A DNA stretch of 64,000 nt from Cordylochernes scorpioides (GCA_030710605.1 CP092865.1:141133282-141197281), one strand, 5' to 3'; positions 20,782-34,363 are shown, counted from the stretch's first letter. Made by a program: numbers and translations. The notes: a model not told the origin generated them from the letters alone.

Positions 20782-21133
20782 TGATATATAGCTAGCAATA
20801 AATATGTATATATATATGTTTCTATGAAAATGTTAATCTGCAAGACGCAGGTTATCATCATCCCTTTTTGATTTGTTTTTGTCACTTTTTGGCGTTCCGA
20901 AAATAAACAATAAAAGGCTGTATCAGACTTTACTAAGACAATAAAGATTTGCTAAAAATAAATGTGTACGAAGATGTTGCATTTGGCGACGAGGATATAA
21001 GAGTAAGTACCCTCGAATTTTGAAGTAAATATTTTTAGAAAATATCTTTGATTTTGCATACAATTGAAAGTAAATTTTAAAAGACACAAATTGCAAAGTT
21101 TTAGGATGCAAATTTAAGAAAGAGTGAAAAAAA

Positions 21134-24100
21134 ATGGCTAGTTACCAATTTAAGGAATATAATGAGGAAACTGAAACTTTTGAAACGTTTTATGAACGAT
21201 TGGAACAGTTTCTCATATTGGAGGAGGCAGGGGATGAGAAGAAAAAGGCTTATCTCCTAACCCTCATGGGAAGTAAAACATATGGTGTTTTGAAGAATTT
21301 GTGCAGTCCTATTCTACCTAAAGATAAAACTTTTGATAACCTAATAGATATCTTGAAAAGGCACTTCTCTCCAAAGCGCTCAATTGTAGTAGAGAGGTTC
21401 ATTTTTTTTAAAAGAATGCAATTAAAGGAAGAAAGCATCTCGGATTACTTGGTGGAAATTAAGCGTTTGGCTTCCTCATGCAACTTTGGAAATTTTCTGG
21501 AGGATTCTTTACGTGATAAAATGGTTTGTGGGTTATATAATGCCAAAATACAAAATAGAATTTTGTCGGAGGGCGACATTTCTTTAGCTAAAGTAATTGA
21601 GATAGCATTATCTATGGAAGCGGCCGAGAAAAATACAAAATTATTTCATTTGGAGCAGGGTGAAGATTGTGTAGATAAGTTGAGGATGGAACGCAAGGTT
21701 GAATCAAATTTCCAGAATGGCAAATGTAAACATTGTGGTAAACTGCATAAAGAACTATGTAGATTTAAGGAGGCGATATGCTTTAAGTGTAATAAAAAAG
21801 GATACATTGCCTCAATATGTTGGAGCAGTAGAAGAAATCTAAGGCAACATCAGAATCAGCCGGGGGAAATATACATCAGATAGGAGACCAAGAAGAGGAG
21901 GAAGAGTATGTCCAGAAAATTATAAGCGTGACGATACCTGAGTATAAAATTAATTTTGCCTCAAGTGACCCTCCCTATCTGATGGAGTTAAAAGTAGAAG
22001 GAAACTTTATTAAATTTGAAATGGATACGGGTAGTGGTCTAACACTGATATCAGAAAAGGATTTTAAAAAGTCTTCAACACTTGAAATTGGAAAAAGCGA
22101 GTATTATTGTAAGAACTTATGATGGTACCGTGGTACCCATTCTGGGTAAAATCAATGTCAAAGTGGAGTGTCAAGATATTACTTACAAACTTAGAGCGTT
22201 GGTGGTGAAAGGAGAAAAGAGGGCTTTGATGGGAAGAGAATGGATAAATAGATTGAAATTGGGCTGTTTCGCGGTAAAACATATGCCTGTGGAAATTACC
22301 ATTGAGGAAATTTTGAAGGAAAATCAAGCCCTATTTGTGGAGACAACTGAACCAATAAAAGGTTTCACATTTTCAGTAAACATGTGTGATGTGAATCCAA
22401 TTTTCCATAAGGCTCGTCCGGTGCCTTTCGCCATTAGGCCAGCAGTTACTGAAGCATTAGACAAAATGGTGGCTAAGGGTTATCTATGTGAGGTGGCGAG
22501 CAGTAAATGGGCCACTCCAGTGGTTGTAGTGCCGAAGAAAAATAAAGAGATCAGAATTTGCTGCGACTTCAAGGTAACTCTAAATAAATATTTGGACACT
22601 GCGGCCTATCCCCTTCCCACACAGCAAGATTTATTCTCCACATTGGCCAAGGGAAAATACTTTTCTAAATTGGACTTGAGGAACGCTTATCTGCAATTAG
22701 AGGTGGACCCAGGCACCCGACCGTTACTAACGATAAATACTCATAAAGGGCTTTTCAGGTTTAAGAGAATGCCATTTGGATTGGCAAATGCGCCCAGTTA
22801 TTTTCAATCTGTAATGGATAGGGTTTTGTCAGGTATAGGAGGCGTAATTTGTTATATTGATGATGTCCTTATAGCCACAGCATCAATTGAAGAACATCTG
22901 GCGTTGTTGAAGACTATATTTGCTCGCTTGGCGAAGTATAATATCAAACTAAAGAAAGAAAAATGCCTATTTTTGCAAAAAGAAATTGAATATTTAGGAC
23001 ATCTTGTCACGGAAGAGGGCATCAGACCTTTAGATCATAAGGTACAAGCAATACAGAAGGCCAAAACGCCTACGAATATCTCTGAATTAAGGTCATTTCT
23101 TGGTTTGGTAAACTTTTATGGGAAGTTCATACCCAATTTGCCAGAGCTTTTGAAGCCTCTTCATGAGCTTCTTCACAAAAAACGTCCTTGGGTTTGGACA
23201 AAGGAATGTGGAGAGGCCATTGACAAGTGCAAGAACAGCATTACCTCTGAGAGGGTGCTAGTCCCTTATGATGCGACTTTGCCATTGTGTTTGGCCACTG
23301 ATGCATCGCAGATTGGAGTGGGCGCTGTGTTGTCACATATTATAGAAGGCCAGGAGAGACCGATTATGTTTGCCTCACGGACTTTATCGGTAGCAGAACA
23401 AAATTATTCTCAGATTGAGAAGGAGGCTCTAGCCATTATTTATGGAGTTACCAAGTTTCATCAATTTATTTATGGAAGAAAATTTATTCTTATTACAGAC
23501 CATAAGCCATTGGTGACCATTTTGGGCTCAAGATCAGGAATCCCCACCTTATCTACTTCAAGATTGCAGCGTTGGGCGCTTATTTTGTCAGCTTATACTT
23601 ACGATATTAAATTTCGAAGAACTCAAGACCATGGGAATACAGATCTTCTGTCACGTTTTCCTGTGGGCTGTGAAGAAATTCCAAGATTAAATAATGTCTA
23701 TGCTTTATCCTATGTGGAAGAATTGCCGATCACAGCGGAGGAAATTGCCAAGGAAACTGAAAAAGACGAAGTGCTCTCATTGGCCAAATTTTATACTCAG
23801 CAAGGCTGGCCTGAAAAGGTGGCTGATCACCTCAGACCTTATTTTCAAAGGAAACTTGAGCTAACTGTAGATGGGGAGTGTTTGGTTTGGGGAATGAGAG
23901 TTGTCATTCCACCATCTCTCAGAATAAAAATGTTGAACTGTCTTCATCAGACTCATTCCGGTATGTACAAAATGAAGGCTGTAGCAAGATCACATTTTTG
24001 GTGGCCAAATCTAGATACCCAAATCGAGTTTTTGGTAAATGAGTGCAGAAGCTGTCAGCAATCCCAGGATGGGCCAAATAAAGGAAAATGGCAACCCTGG

Positions 24101-25133
24101 AAATGGTCAACCAGACCTTGGCAAAGAATTCACATTGATTTTGCAAATAAGGAAAACATTAATTTATTAATAGTAGTAGATAGTCATTCAAAGTGGATCG
24201 AAGCCATCCCAATGAGAGAGACCACCACACGCAAAACCATTGAGCAACTACGGCGACTTTTTTCTTCCTATGGTCTACCGGAGGAACTTGTATCTGATAA
24301 TGGACCTCAGTTTACTGGTAGTGAAATGAAAGGTTTTCTGGAAGGAAATGGAAATAAACAAACATTGATCCCGGCGTACCACCCGCAAAGTAATGGCTTG
24401 GCTGAAAGAGCAGTTAGAACAATTAAGACTGCCCTGGATAAAAATAAAAGGAAAATTGGGGATACACACACACCATTCAAGACACCTTATCAAAAGTTCT
24501 TCTGGCATATCGAAGCACCCCGCATGTGACAACGGGAAAGACTCCATCAGAGCTCTTTATTGGGCGTGCGCTTCGAACCACCAGAGTGTCGTTGATACAT
24601 CCCAGCTTGGCATCTAGAGTTAGGGACCAGCAAGCCAGGCAAATGAAGTATGATCGGCGAACCCATTTGGAAGAATTCCAGATAGATGATTTAGTGTGGT
24701 GTAAAAACTTTAGAGGTGGTGATAAATGGATCCCAGGAAAAATTGTGGGCAAGAAGGGAACTAGAGTCTACACCATTTTGATCCACGGACAGGTAAAGGC
24801 CTATCACAGGGATCAAATTAGAAAAAGGTGGAGGAATGGTGAGGAAGATGAGAGTGGAGATGGAGAGCGTCAACCCGAGCACTCAAGAGGAGCAGGTCCC
24901 AGTGCCATAATCTCGGAGGGGTTGTACGAGACAGAGGTTATATGGAGTCGCTGTCGCCAGGACTAACTAGCCAGCGGTCGGATCAAGATTCAGAGGTTCA
25001 GAGTGATACAGACGATGGAAAGTCATTGGAGCCTCTTCGCTCGCTGGACCCCGAGGCCTTGAAAGAGGAGGGTCCTGTCCTAAGGCGGAACCCACCTCGA
25101 GCGAGGAGACCGCCTGTGAGATTTCGTGTTTGA
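21134..25133 (+). pseudogene. Gag-Pol of gypsy copy 2, frameshifted
   Basis: The same polyprotein as at 10074, starting at the equivalent ATG. The frame is broken at about 21862 (two extra G in a G-run), about 22070 (two bases missing after an A-run), about 24465 (a short CA expansion), about 24580 (an extra CAC, in frame) and about 24918 (two extra G). Between breaks the residues are almost identical to copy 1, including the protease, RT, RNase H and integrase motifs. Few substitutions beside several indels suggests very recent decay or consensus error. Confidence 0.9.
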
Positions 25134-25225
25134 AGAGAGAAGATGGTGATATATAGCTAGCAATAAATATGTATATATATATATGTTTCTATGAAAATGT
25201 TAATCTGCAAGACGCAGGTTATCAT

Positions 25226-28200
25226 TGCAACATCTTCGTACACATTCATTTTTAGCAAATCTTTATTGTCTTAGTAAAGTCTGATACAGCCTTTTATTGT
25301 TTATTTTCGAAACGCCAAAAAGTGACAAAAACAAATCAAAAAGGGATGATGATAACCTGCGTCTTGCAGATTAACATTTTCATAGAAACATATATATATA
25401 CATATTTATTGCTAGCTATATATCACCATCTTCTCTCTTCAAACACGAAATCTCACAGGCGGTCTCCTCGCTCGAGGTGGGTTCCGCCTTAGGACAGGAC
25501 CCTCCTCTTTCAAGGCCTCGGGGTCCAGCGAGCGAAGAGGCTCCAATGACTTTCCATCGTCTGTATCACTCTGAACCTCTGAATCTTGATCCGACCGCTG
25601 GCTAGTTAGTCCTGGCGACAGCGACTCCATATAACCTCTGTCTCGTACAACCTCCGAGATTATGGCACTGGGACCTGCTCCTCTTGAGTGCTCGGGTTGA
25701 CGCTCTCCATCTCCACTCTCATCTTCCTCACCATTCCTCCACCTTTTTCTAATTTGATCCCTGTGATAGGCCTTTACCTGTCCGTGGATCAAAATGGTGT
25801 AGACTCTAGTTCCCTTCTTGCCCACAATTTTTCCTGGGATCCATTTATCACCACCTCTAAAGTTTTTACACCACACTAAATCATCTATCTGGAATTCTTC
25901 CAAATGGGTTCGCCGATCATACTTCATTTGCCTGGCTTGCTGGTCCCTAACTCTAGATGCCAAGCTGGGATGTATCAACGATACTCTGGTTCGAAGCGCA
26001 CGCCCAATAAAGAGCTCTGATGGAGTCTTTCCCGTTGTCACATGCGGGGTGCTTCGATATGCCAGAAGAACTTTTGATAAGGTGTCTTTATGGTATCCCC
26101 AATTTTCCTTTTATTTTTATCCAGGGCAGTCTTAATTGTTCTAACCGCTCTTTCAGCCAAGCCATTACTTTGCGGGTGGTACGCCGGGATCAATGTTTGT
26201 TTAATTCCATTTCCTTCCAGAAAACCTTTCATTTCACTACAAGTAAACTGAGGTCCATTATCAGATACAAGTTCCTCCGGTAGACCATAGGAAGAAAAAA
26301 GTCGCCGTAGTTGCTCAATGGTTTTGCGTGTGGTGGTCTCTCTCATTGGGATGGCTTCGATCCACTTCGAATGACTATCTACTACTATTAATAAATTAAT
26401 GTTTTCCTTATTTGCAAAATCAATGTGGATTCTTTGCCAAGGTCTGGTTGACCATCTCCAGGGTTGCCATTTTCCTTTATTTGGCCCCATCCTGGGATTG
26501 CTGACAGCTTCTGCACTTATTTACCAAAAACTCGATTTGGGTATCTAGATTTGGCCACCAAAAATGTGATCTTGCTACAGCCTTCATTTTGTTCATACCG
26601 GAATGAGTCTCATGAAGACAGTTCAACATTTTTATTCTGAGAGATGGTGGAATGACAACTCTCATTCCCCAAACCAAACACTCCCCATCTACAGTTAGCT
26701 CAAGTTTCCTTTGAAAATAAGGTCTGAGGTGATCAGCCACCTTTTCAGGCCAGCCTTGCTGAGTATAAAATTTGGCCAATGAGAGCACTTCGTCTTTTTC
26801 AGTTTCCGTGGCAATTTCCTCTGCTGTGATCGGCAATTCTTCCACATAGGATAAAGCATAGACATTATTTAATCTTGGAATTTCTTCACAGCCCACAGGA
26901 AAACGTGACAGAAGTTCTGCATTCCCATGGTCTTGAGTTCTTCGAAATTTAATATCATAAGTATAAGCTGACAAAATAAGCGCCCAACGCTGCAATCTTG
27001 AAGTAGATAAGGTGGGGATTCCTGATCTTGAGCCCAAAATGGTCACCAATGGCTTATGGTCTGTAATAAGAATAAATTTTCTTCCATAAATAAATTGATG
27101 AAATTTGGTAACTCCATAAATAATGGCTAGAGCCTCCTTCTCAATCTGAGAATAATTTTGTTCTGCTACCGATAAAGTCCGTGAGGCAAACATAATCGGT
27201 CTCTCCTGGCCTTCTATAATATGTGACAACACAGCGCCCACTCCAATCTGCGATGCATCAGTGGCCAAACACAATGGCAAAGTCGCATCATAAGGGACTA
27301 GCACCCTCTCAGAGGTAATGCTATTCTTGCACTTGTCAATGGCCTCTCCACATTCCTTTGTCCAAACCCAAGGACGTTTTTTGTGAAGAAGCTCATGAAG
27401 AGGCTTCAAAAGCTCTGGCAAATTGGGTATGAACTTCCCATAAAAGTTTACCAAACCAAGAAATGACCTTAATTCAGAGATATTCGTAGGCGTTTTGGCC
27501 TTCTGTATTGCTTGTACCTTATGATCTAAAGGTCTGATGCCCTCTTCCGTGACAAGATGTCCTAAATATTCAATTTCTTTTTGCAAAAATAGGCATTTTT
27601 CTTTCTTTAGTTTGATATTATACTTAGCCAAGCGAGCAAATATAGTCTTCAACAACGCCAGATGTTCTTCAATTGATGCTGTGGCTATAAGGACATCATC
27701 AATATAACAAATTACGCCTCCTATACCTGACAAAACCCTATCCATTACAGATTGAAAATAAACTGGGCGCATTTGCCAATCCAAATGGCATTCTCTTAAA
27801 CCTGAAAAGCCCTTTATGAGTATTTATCGTTAGTAACGGTCGGGTGCCTGGGTCCACCTCTAATTGCAGATAAGCGTTCCTCAAGTCCAATTTAGAAAAG
27901 TATTTTCCCTTGGCCAATGTGGAGAATAAATCTTGCTGTGTGGGAAGGGGATAGGCCGCAGTGTCCAAATATTTATTTAGAGTTACCTTGAAGTCGCAGC
28001 AAATTCTGATCTCTTTATTTTGCTTCGGCACTACAACCACTGGAGTGGCCCATTTACTGCTCGCCACCTCACATAGATAACCCTTAGCCACCATTTTGTC
28101 TAATGCTTCAGTAACTGCTGGCCTAATGGCGAAAGGCACCGGACGAGCCTTATGGAAAATTGGATTCACATCACACATGTTTACTGAAAATGTGAAACCT

Positions 28201-29779
28201 TTTATTGGTTCAGTTGTCTCCACAAATAGGGCTTGATTTTCCTTCAAAATTTCCTCAATGGTAATTTCCACAGGCATATGTTTTACCGCGAAACAGCCCA
28301 ATTTCAATCTATTTATCCATTCTCTTCCATCAAAGCCCTCTTTTCTCCTTTCACCACCAACGCTCTAAGTTTGTAAGTAATATCTTGACACTCCACTTTG
28401 ACATTGATTTTACCCAGAATGGGTACCACGGTACCATCATAAGTTCTTACAATAATACTCGCTTTTTCCAATTTCAAGTGTTGAAGACTATTTTTAAAAT
28501 CCTTTTCTGATATCAGTGTTAGACCACTACCCGTATCCATTTCAAATTTAATAAAGTTTCCTTCTACTTTTAACTCCATCAGATAGGGAGGGTCACTTGA
28601 GGCAAAATTAATTTTATACTCAGGTATCGTCACGCTTATAATTTTCTGGACATACTCTTCCTCCTCTTCTTGGTCTCCTATCTGATGTATATTTCCCGGC
28701 TGATTCTGATGTTGCCTTAGATTTCTTCTACTGCTCCAACATATTGAGGCAATGTGTCCTTTTTTATTACACTTAAAGCATATCGCCTCCTTAAATCTAC
28801 ATAGTTCTTTATGCTGTTTACCACAATGTTTACATTTGCCATTCTGGAAATTTGATTCAACCTTGCGTTCCATCCTCAACTTATCTACACAATCTTCACC
28901 CTGCTCCAAGTGAAATAATTTTGTATTTTTCTCGGCCGCTTCCATAGATAATGCTATCTCAATTACTTTAGCTAAAGAAATGTCGCCCTCCAACAAAATT
29001 CTATTTTGTATTTTGGCATTATATAATCCACAAACCATTTTATCACGTAAAGAATCCTCCAGAAAATTTCCAAAGTTGCATGAGGAAGCCAAACGCTTAA
29101 TTTCCACCAAGTAATCCGAGATGCTTTCTTCCTTTAATTGCATTCTTTTAAAAAAAATGAACCTCTCTACTACAATTGAGCGCTTTGGAGAGAAGTGCCT
29201 TTTCAAGATATCTATTAGGTTATCAAAAGTTTTATCTTTAGGTAGAATAGGACTGCACAAATTCTTCAAAACACCATATGTTTTACTTCCCATGAGGGTT
29301 AGGAGATAAGCCTTTTTCTTCTCATCCCCTGCCTCCTCCAATATGAGAAACTGTTCCAATCGTTCATAAAACGTTTCAAAAGTTTCAGTTTCCTCATTAT
29401 ATTCCTTAAATTGGTAACTAGCCATTTTTTTTTTCACTCTTTCTTAAATTTGCATCCTAAAACTTTGCAATTTGTGTCTTTTAAAATTTACTTTCAATTA
29501 TATGCAAAATCAAAGATATTTTCTAAAATATTTACTTCAAAATTCGAGGGTACTTACTCTTATATCCTCGTCGCCAAATGCAACATCTTCGTACACATTC
29601 ATTTTTAGCAAATCTTTATTGTCTTAGTAAAGTCTGATACAGCCTTTTATTGTTTATTTTCGAAACGCCAAAAAGTGACAAAAACAAATCAAAAAGGGAT
29701 GATGATAACCTGCGTCTTGCAGATTAACATTTTCATAGAAAACATATATATATACATATTTATTGCTAGCTATATATCA
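25226..29779 (-). mobile_element. Ty3/gypsy copy 3, reverse, nested in copy 2
   Basis: A 4554-bp element on the minus strand. The LTRs are 29579-29779 (5') and 25226-25425 (3'). The duplication ATCAT lies at 25221-25225 and 29780-29784, within the 3' LTR of copy 2. Copies 2 and 3 together form a large palindrome of about 8 kb, a likely trouble spot for replication and for assembly. Confidence 0.92.
25439..29425 (-). pseudogene. Gag-Pol of gypsy copy 3, frameshifted
   Basis: Starts at ATG 29425 on the minus strand. It is broken at about 28325 (one G lost from GGG just after the protease), about 27760 (one extra T in the RT, before YFQSV), about 26487 (one extra G in the integrase zinc region) and about 26092 (two bases lost). 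All domains seen in copy 1 are present across the pieces. Substitutions relative to copy 1 are few. Confidence 0.9.
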
Positions 29780-29913
29780 ATCATCATCCCTTTTTGATTT
29801 GTTTTTGTCACTTTTTGGCGTTCCGAAAATAAACAATAAAAGGCTGTATCAGACTTTACTAAGACAATAAAGATTTGCTAAAAATAAATGTGTACGAAGA
29901 TGTTGCACATCCC

Positions 29914-31500
29914 ATTGGCGGCCTCTAACTCTTTCTTTTCCAACAAAATATAGTCTTGAATGGCAGAAAATAAATATATTTTTTATCTAGAAAAAAATAG
30001 AGAAGAGAGGTGTGAGGATCATAAGAGGCAATTGTTTTTGATCAAAACAAATGCAAACTTATTTATAAGAAATTACAGAAAGGCATTAAAAGAAATATGA
30101 TTAGTAAAAAATATAAAATTAAATGTATTGATTATAAAAATAAATATTTAACTACAATTTAGTGGAATAAACAGTAAAATATTATTGTCTAAGTTATAGA
30201 ATTGAGAAATTTCTAACAAAAATTCCTTAAGGAGGGACTACCACCACCATTTTTTTGGGCCAAGGTCAGGTCTAGATAAACCTTACATTTAGGCACCGCG
30301 AAACAAATCCAACCTACCCTCACTATACAGAAGGATCAAAGAGAGTTGATCACCTTTTCTTCAGCTGTCCAACTTTTTTGAGACGTAGAAACGCAAACAG
30401 CTTTACTACTTGGATTTATCCTCCTCAACCCTAAATATATATCCAAACCCTCATACTTAACCTCAGCATGGAATATCCTGGTCAACTGGTTCAGCTAAGC
30501 CCTACACTCATGACGCGATTAGAAGAGCTTAGCACTAGTACATATTAGTGAGCTGGACAGTTGGGTAGTTGGCGTTCGGGGCAACAGGAACTTGGTTAAA
30601 AAATTCTCTCTTTTCAAGTTATATTTATTTCAAAGAATAGTTGAGGAACTTTGCAATCTACAAAAAGCTCATTTGTGCATTATAAGTCATGCCCTCCAAT
30701 ATGAATATATATAGAGTACTGTATATATAATAAATAAAACAATAATTAACAAAATTTCATTTTTAAGTAATTGATAAAATTCAATTTTTCAAAACAGAGT
30801 AAAGCGATCGATATTTTCGTTTACAAAGAGTAATCATCTCTCCCTTTATATTTTAGCGTTTTATTGTAAATTTATAAGTATAAAATATTAGGGCTTAAAT
30901 ATTTATATTTATTTTAAAATTAAGCACATAATACAAAGAATGGGCGTATTATTAAATTTGTAATAATAATACTTTTCTTATGAACAAATTTATTGATAAA
31001 ATAATAAACAAGAATTAGTGGAAATATATTGCAAATCATTTTTAAATTGATAAAATCACAACATATATCTCTTGGTAAGATCTTTAGACTGCGTTTTTTT
31101 GGCAAAATTAAACAATAGATAATATGATATATGAATTAATATTAAAAAATTTGATTAAATAGACTTAATGTTAAAATTTACCTAATTAAGAAATGTACTG
31201 GAACTAATATATGATATTTTTTTCAGGTACACGGAATACTTCTTGTTCACATCACCCAGGGCAAAATTTAATGTAGCATCTACACTATGTAAATATTAAA
31301 TTAATTAATCCAAAATATTGCTCCACACAATAGTATGCATACTTTTTTTCTACTAAAAATTTACTTCTCTTAAATACAGAGTTATTAAAATATATTAACG
31401 TCATTGATACTCTAACATTTATTTCCTTCAACTATGATTTCAACAAAACTGATGAAAATTCGAAATACTCATTTTTGTAAAACAAATAAGGTATTGATTG
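29914..31500. other. AT-rich stretch without a convincing gene
   Basis: The first part resumes the sequence interrupted at 20781. A block around 30290-30480 translates to a short Cys/His-poor segment faintly like a LINE C-terminus, but with stops and no motif I would defend. The rest is AT-rich and non-coding. Confidence 0.5.
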
Positions 31501-31569
31501 AATCTTGAGACAGAATTTTGGTAATATACAAATAAATCAAACCATTTTAAAACAAAATAGACCCCAAAG

Positions 31570-32592
31570 ATGGATAAAAAAATGTTTAAATGTGAATATT
31601 GTAACTATGAAACACCTCGAAAGGACCATCTTAGAAGGCATATGTGCACACATACTGGTGAAAAACCTTTTAAATGTGAATATTGTGACTATGAAACAGC
31701 ACAGAAACAGAATCTTACTAACCATTTGTACACACATACTGGTGAAAAACCTTTTAAATGTGAATATTGTGATTTCAGATCTTCAGCCAAAAATAGGTTT
31801 AAAAAGACATATTAATACTCACACAGGTGAAAAACCTTTTAAATGTGAATATTGTGACTATGAAGCAGCACAGAAAAATAATCTTACTAACCATTTGTAC
31901 AAACACACTGGTGAAAAACCTTTTAAATGTGAATATTGTGACTATGAAACAGCACAGAAACAGAATCTTACTAACCATTTGTACACACATACTGGTGAAA
32001 AACCTTTTAAATGTGAATATTGTGATTTCAGATCTTCACACAGAATAGGTTTAAAAAGACATATTAATACTCACTCAGGTGAAAAACCTTTTAAATGTGA
32101 ATATTGTGACTATGAAACAGTACAGAAAAGGAATCTTACTAACCATTTGTACAAACACACTGGTGAAAAACCTTTTAAATGTGAATATTGTGATTTTAGA
32201 TCTTCACTCAGAGTGAATATAAAATACATATTAAAACTCACACAGGTGAAAAACCTTTTAAATGTGAATATTGTGACTATGAAACGGCACGGAAAAATAA
32301 TCTAACTAGCCATTTGTACACACATACTGGGGAAAAACCTTTTAAATGTGAATATTGTGACTATGAAACAGCACGGAAAAAGGATCTTACCTACCATTTG
32401 TTTACACATACTGGTGATAAGCCTTTTAAATGTGAATATTGTGACTATGAAACAGCACGGAAACAGGATCTTACTAACCATTTGTACACACATACTGGTG
32501 AAAAACCTTTCAAGTGTGAAAATTGTGATTTTAGAGCAATTAGAAAACGGAGTATTACTGAACACATTTGTAAGCAAATTGTAATTGATTAA
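31570..32592 (+). CDS. C2H2 zinc-finger protein, about 12 fingers (two frame breaks)
   Basis: A probable DNA-binding nuclear protein made almost wholly of C2H2 fingers. The ATG at 31570 gives MDKKMFKCEYC directly before the first finger. Fingers repeat CEYCDYETAQK or CEYCDFRSS cores joined by canonical TGEKPFK linkers. About twelve can be counted, and the last (HICKQ) lacks its second His. No KRAB, BTB or ZAD domain is visible. The frame shifts at about 31788 (one extra A in an A-run) and at about 32223 (one A missing). Each can be explained by one homopolymer base, and the finger spacing is otherwise perfect. No introns are needed. The gene lacks neighbours that would hint at a target. It may be a real gene with sequence errors or a recent pseudogene. 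Confidence 0.75.
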
Positions 32593-32745
32593 GAAGTTTT
32601 AATGGAGCATTCTTACTTTTCCAGAATTGCAAAAACATCAAATCTCTCTAAAACTTTTGCACTATTTTCATATTTCGTTTGGTGTTCGCACGCTGTTATG
32701 GCCTTAACACTCATTTTTTGTTTATCTAGAGAGCCTAAAAACCAG

Positions 32746-32775
32746 CTGACGAAGGCCATCAGCCTTGAAACATGT
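32746..32775 (+). ncRNA. Hammerhead-ribozyme-like motif
   Basis: CTGACGA, then AGGC, a CATCA loop, GCCT, one extra T, then GAAACATGT. This matches the hammerhead core CUGANGA - stem II - GAAA, with one additional base before GAAA. Penelope-like and retrozyme-type repeats are known to carry such motifs. It is probably part of a dispersed repeat, and the stem I partner is not clear. Confidence 0.4.
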
Positions 32776-33457
32776 ATTTTGTTAGCCTTTCTTAAATATT
32801 CAACAAAATATATTCACCAGATTTTCTCTTTGAAATAAATAAAAATAAATGATTAATTGATATTTATTTCAACAGATCATCAGCAAGCCATCATCAACTT
32901 TTATTTAAGCAAAAAGGAGATGCCTTTCTCTTTATCCCAGTACAATATTATTTTTAAAATTATATATACATTTGAATAGCAATTTATATACAAGGTTTCT
33001 ATGACATTAATGTTATCATCGTCATTAAAAGCAAGCAAATATCGTAATAACACCCTGTTTTCCAAACATCACTTATCTATTATTTATTTTTGTTTCACTC
33101 TATCACTATTTTATTTCCATTTTACTCAATATTCTGAATTTTTCTAAAAATAATGTTGGCTATATTTTTTAACCGACGGCTGGAGAGTCTTCTAAGTGTA
33201 AATATTTTGAAAACACACACAACTAAAATTAAAGATAATCTTAAACAATCTATTTAAAATTACACTAGGAATAATTAAGAGCTTGTATTGTAGTTCTAAA
33301 TTTATATTGGTGCCATCAATTTTGGCCATTTATTTTTGTAAATATGAATTTTTTTTTTCTTATATACCCCAAATAAACCCTTTGCATTAGAATATAAAAC
33401 TATAAATATATGATTGTAATAAAAAAAATAGTTTACATAGTTTTCTCCTAATTGATC

Positions 33458-33557
33458 NNNNNNNNNNNNNNNNNNNNNNNNNNNNNNNNNNNNNNNNNNN
33501 NNNNNNNNNNNNNNNNNNNNNNNNNNNNNNNNNNNNNNNNNNNNNNNNNNNNNNNNN
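33458..33557. other. Assembly gap (100 N)
   Basis: Exactly 100 N, a conventional placeholder for unknown length. The copia gag on its right has no counterpart on its left. Confidence 0.99.
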
Positions 33558-34363
33558 TCAGGTTGTTGAGTAGTTTCATATTCTTTGATGTTGGACACAT
33601 GTTCCTCAGGTTGCAAATTTACAAATTTTGCCTTATTTTGATGTTCAGGTTTATTCTTTGAGGTTTGTTTATTTTCAATCCCTCTTTTATTTTTAGGATT
33701 ATGCCAACATTCTATAGCCTTGTGGCCAGGCTTAGCACAAATGAAACAAATAGGCTTATTACCATTTCTATTTTTGTGGAAATGCTTACTGTTTGAGAAA
33801 GATTATTTATGTATTGTATTGAATGCTTTGGAATTTCCTTCCTTTTCTTCATGAGTGAATCTTTCATGGTATCGTTTTAAGCAATTTTTAAGATCAGAAA
33901 TGCTTACCTTCATTTGGCAATTCAGTTGAAGTGCAACAAGGTTGTACTTTTAGGGTAGTCCTCTGATCACTGAAGTGGTGAATTCTTGATCTTCTATCTC
34001 TGCACCAAGGTTTCTTGCTTGTTCCAATAGCTTCTCTGATCTGTATAGATATTCTTCCCAATTTTCTTCTTTCTTCATTGTCAATCTTGAAACGTCGTTT
34101 CGGGCCTCAATGATCCTTTTCTTTTTATCTCCTTCATTTCTTTCATGCAGCGCTATCCAAATATCTTTGCTTGTTTTGCAATTTAATATTAAGGCGACTA
34201 AGGAGTCAGTCATTGCACATGAGATGATTCCTTTAGCTTGAGCATCTTTCTTCTTCCATTCTTTGAATTTAACTTCATCTTCTGGTGGATCACCTTCCAA
34301 AAGGTCGTCCAATTCTTTGCCTTCTAAATTGATGCGATCCTAAATTTCCAAGAAGCGAAGTTT
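33558..34363 (-). pseudogene. Ty1/copia Gag fragment
   Basis: On the minus strand, 34312-33950 encodes a UBN2-type copia Gag (KFKEWKKKDAQAKGIIS, SKDIWIALHERN, EEYLYRSEKLLEQA). After a frame change at about 33930 comes a zinc knuckle CFICAKPGHKAIEC (about 33745-33700), then a Lys-rich tail that runs into the gap. An in-frame TAG at about 34343 precedes LEGKELDDLLEG, and the N-terminal KFDGKNFASWKF lies just upstream. Pol is missing beyond the gap. The copy is inactive. Confidence 0.8.

Larger units (their letters stand above)
20782..29908 (+). mobile_element. Ty3/gypsy copy 2, split by copy 3 in its 3' LTR
   Basis: The 5' LTR is 20782-20981. The 3' LTR is 25147-25225 plus 29785-29908. The element is flanked by the 5-bp duplication CATCC (20777-20781 and 29909-29913). 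It belongs to the same family as copy 1, with high identity throughout. Copy 3 entered the 3' LTR in reverse orientation, duplicating ATCAT. Confidence 0.92.

Noticed and set aside
30290..30480. LINE C-terminal zinc knuckle
   Set aside because: A faint resemblance only (FFSCPTF-like) with stops and no second motif.
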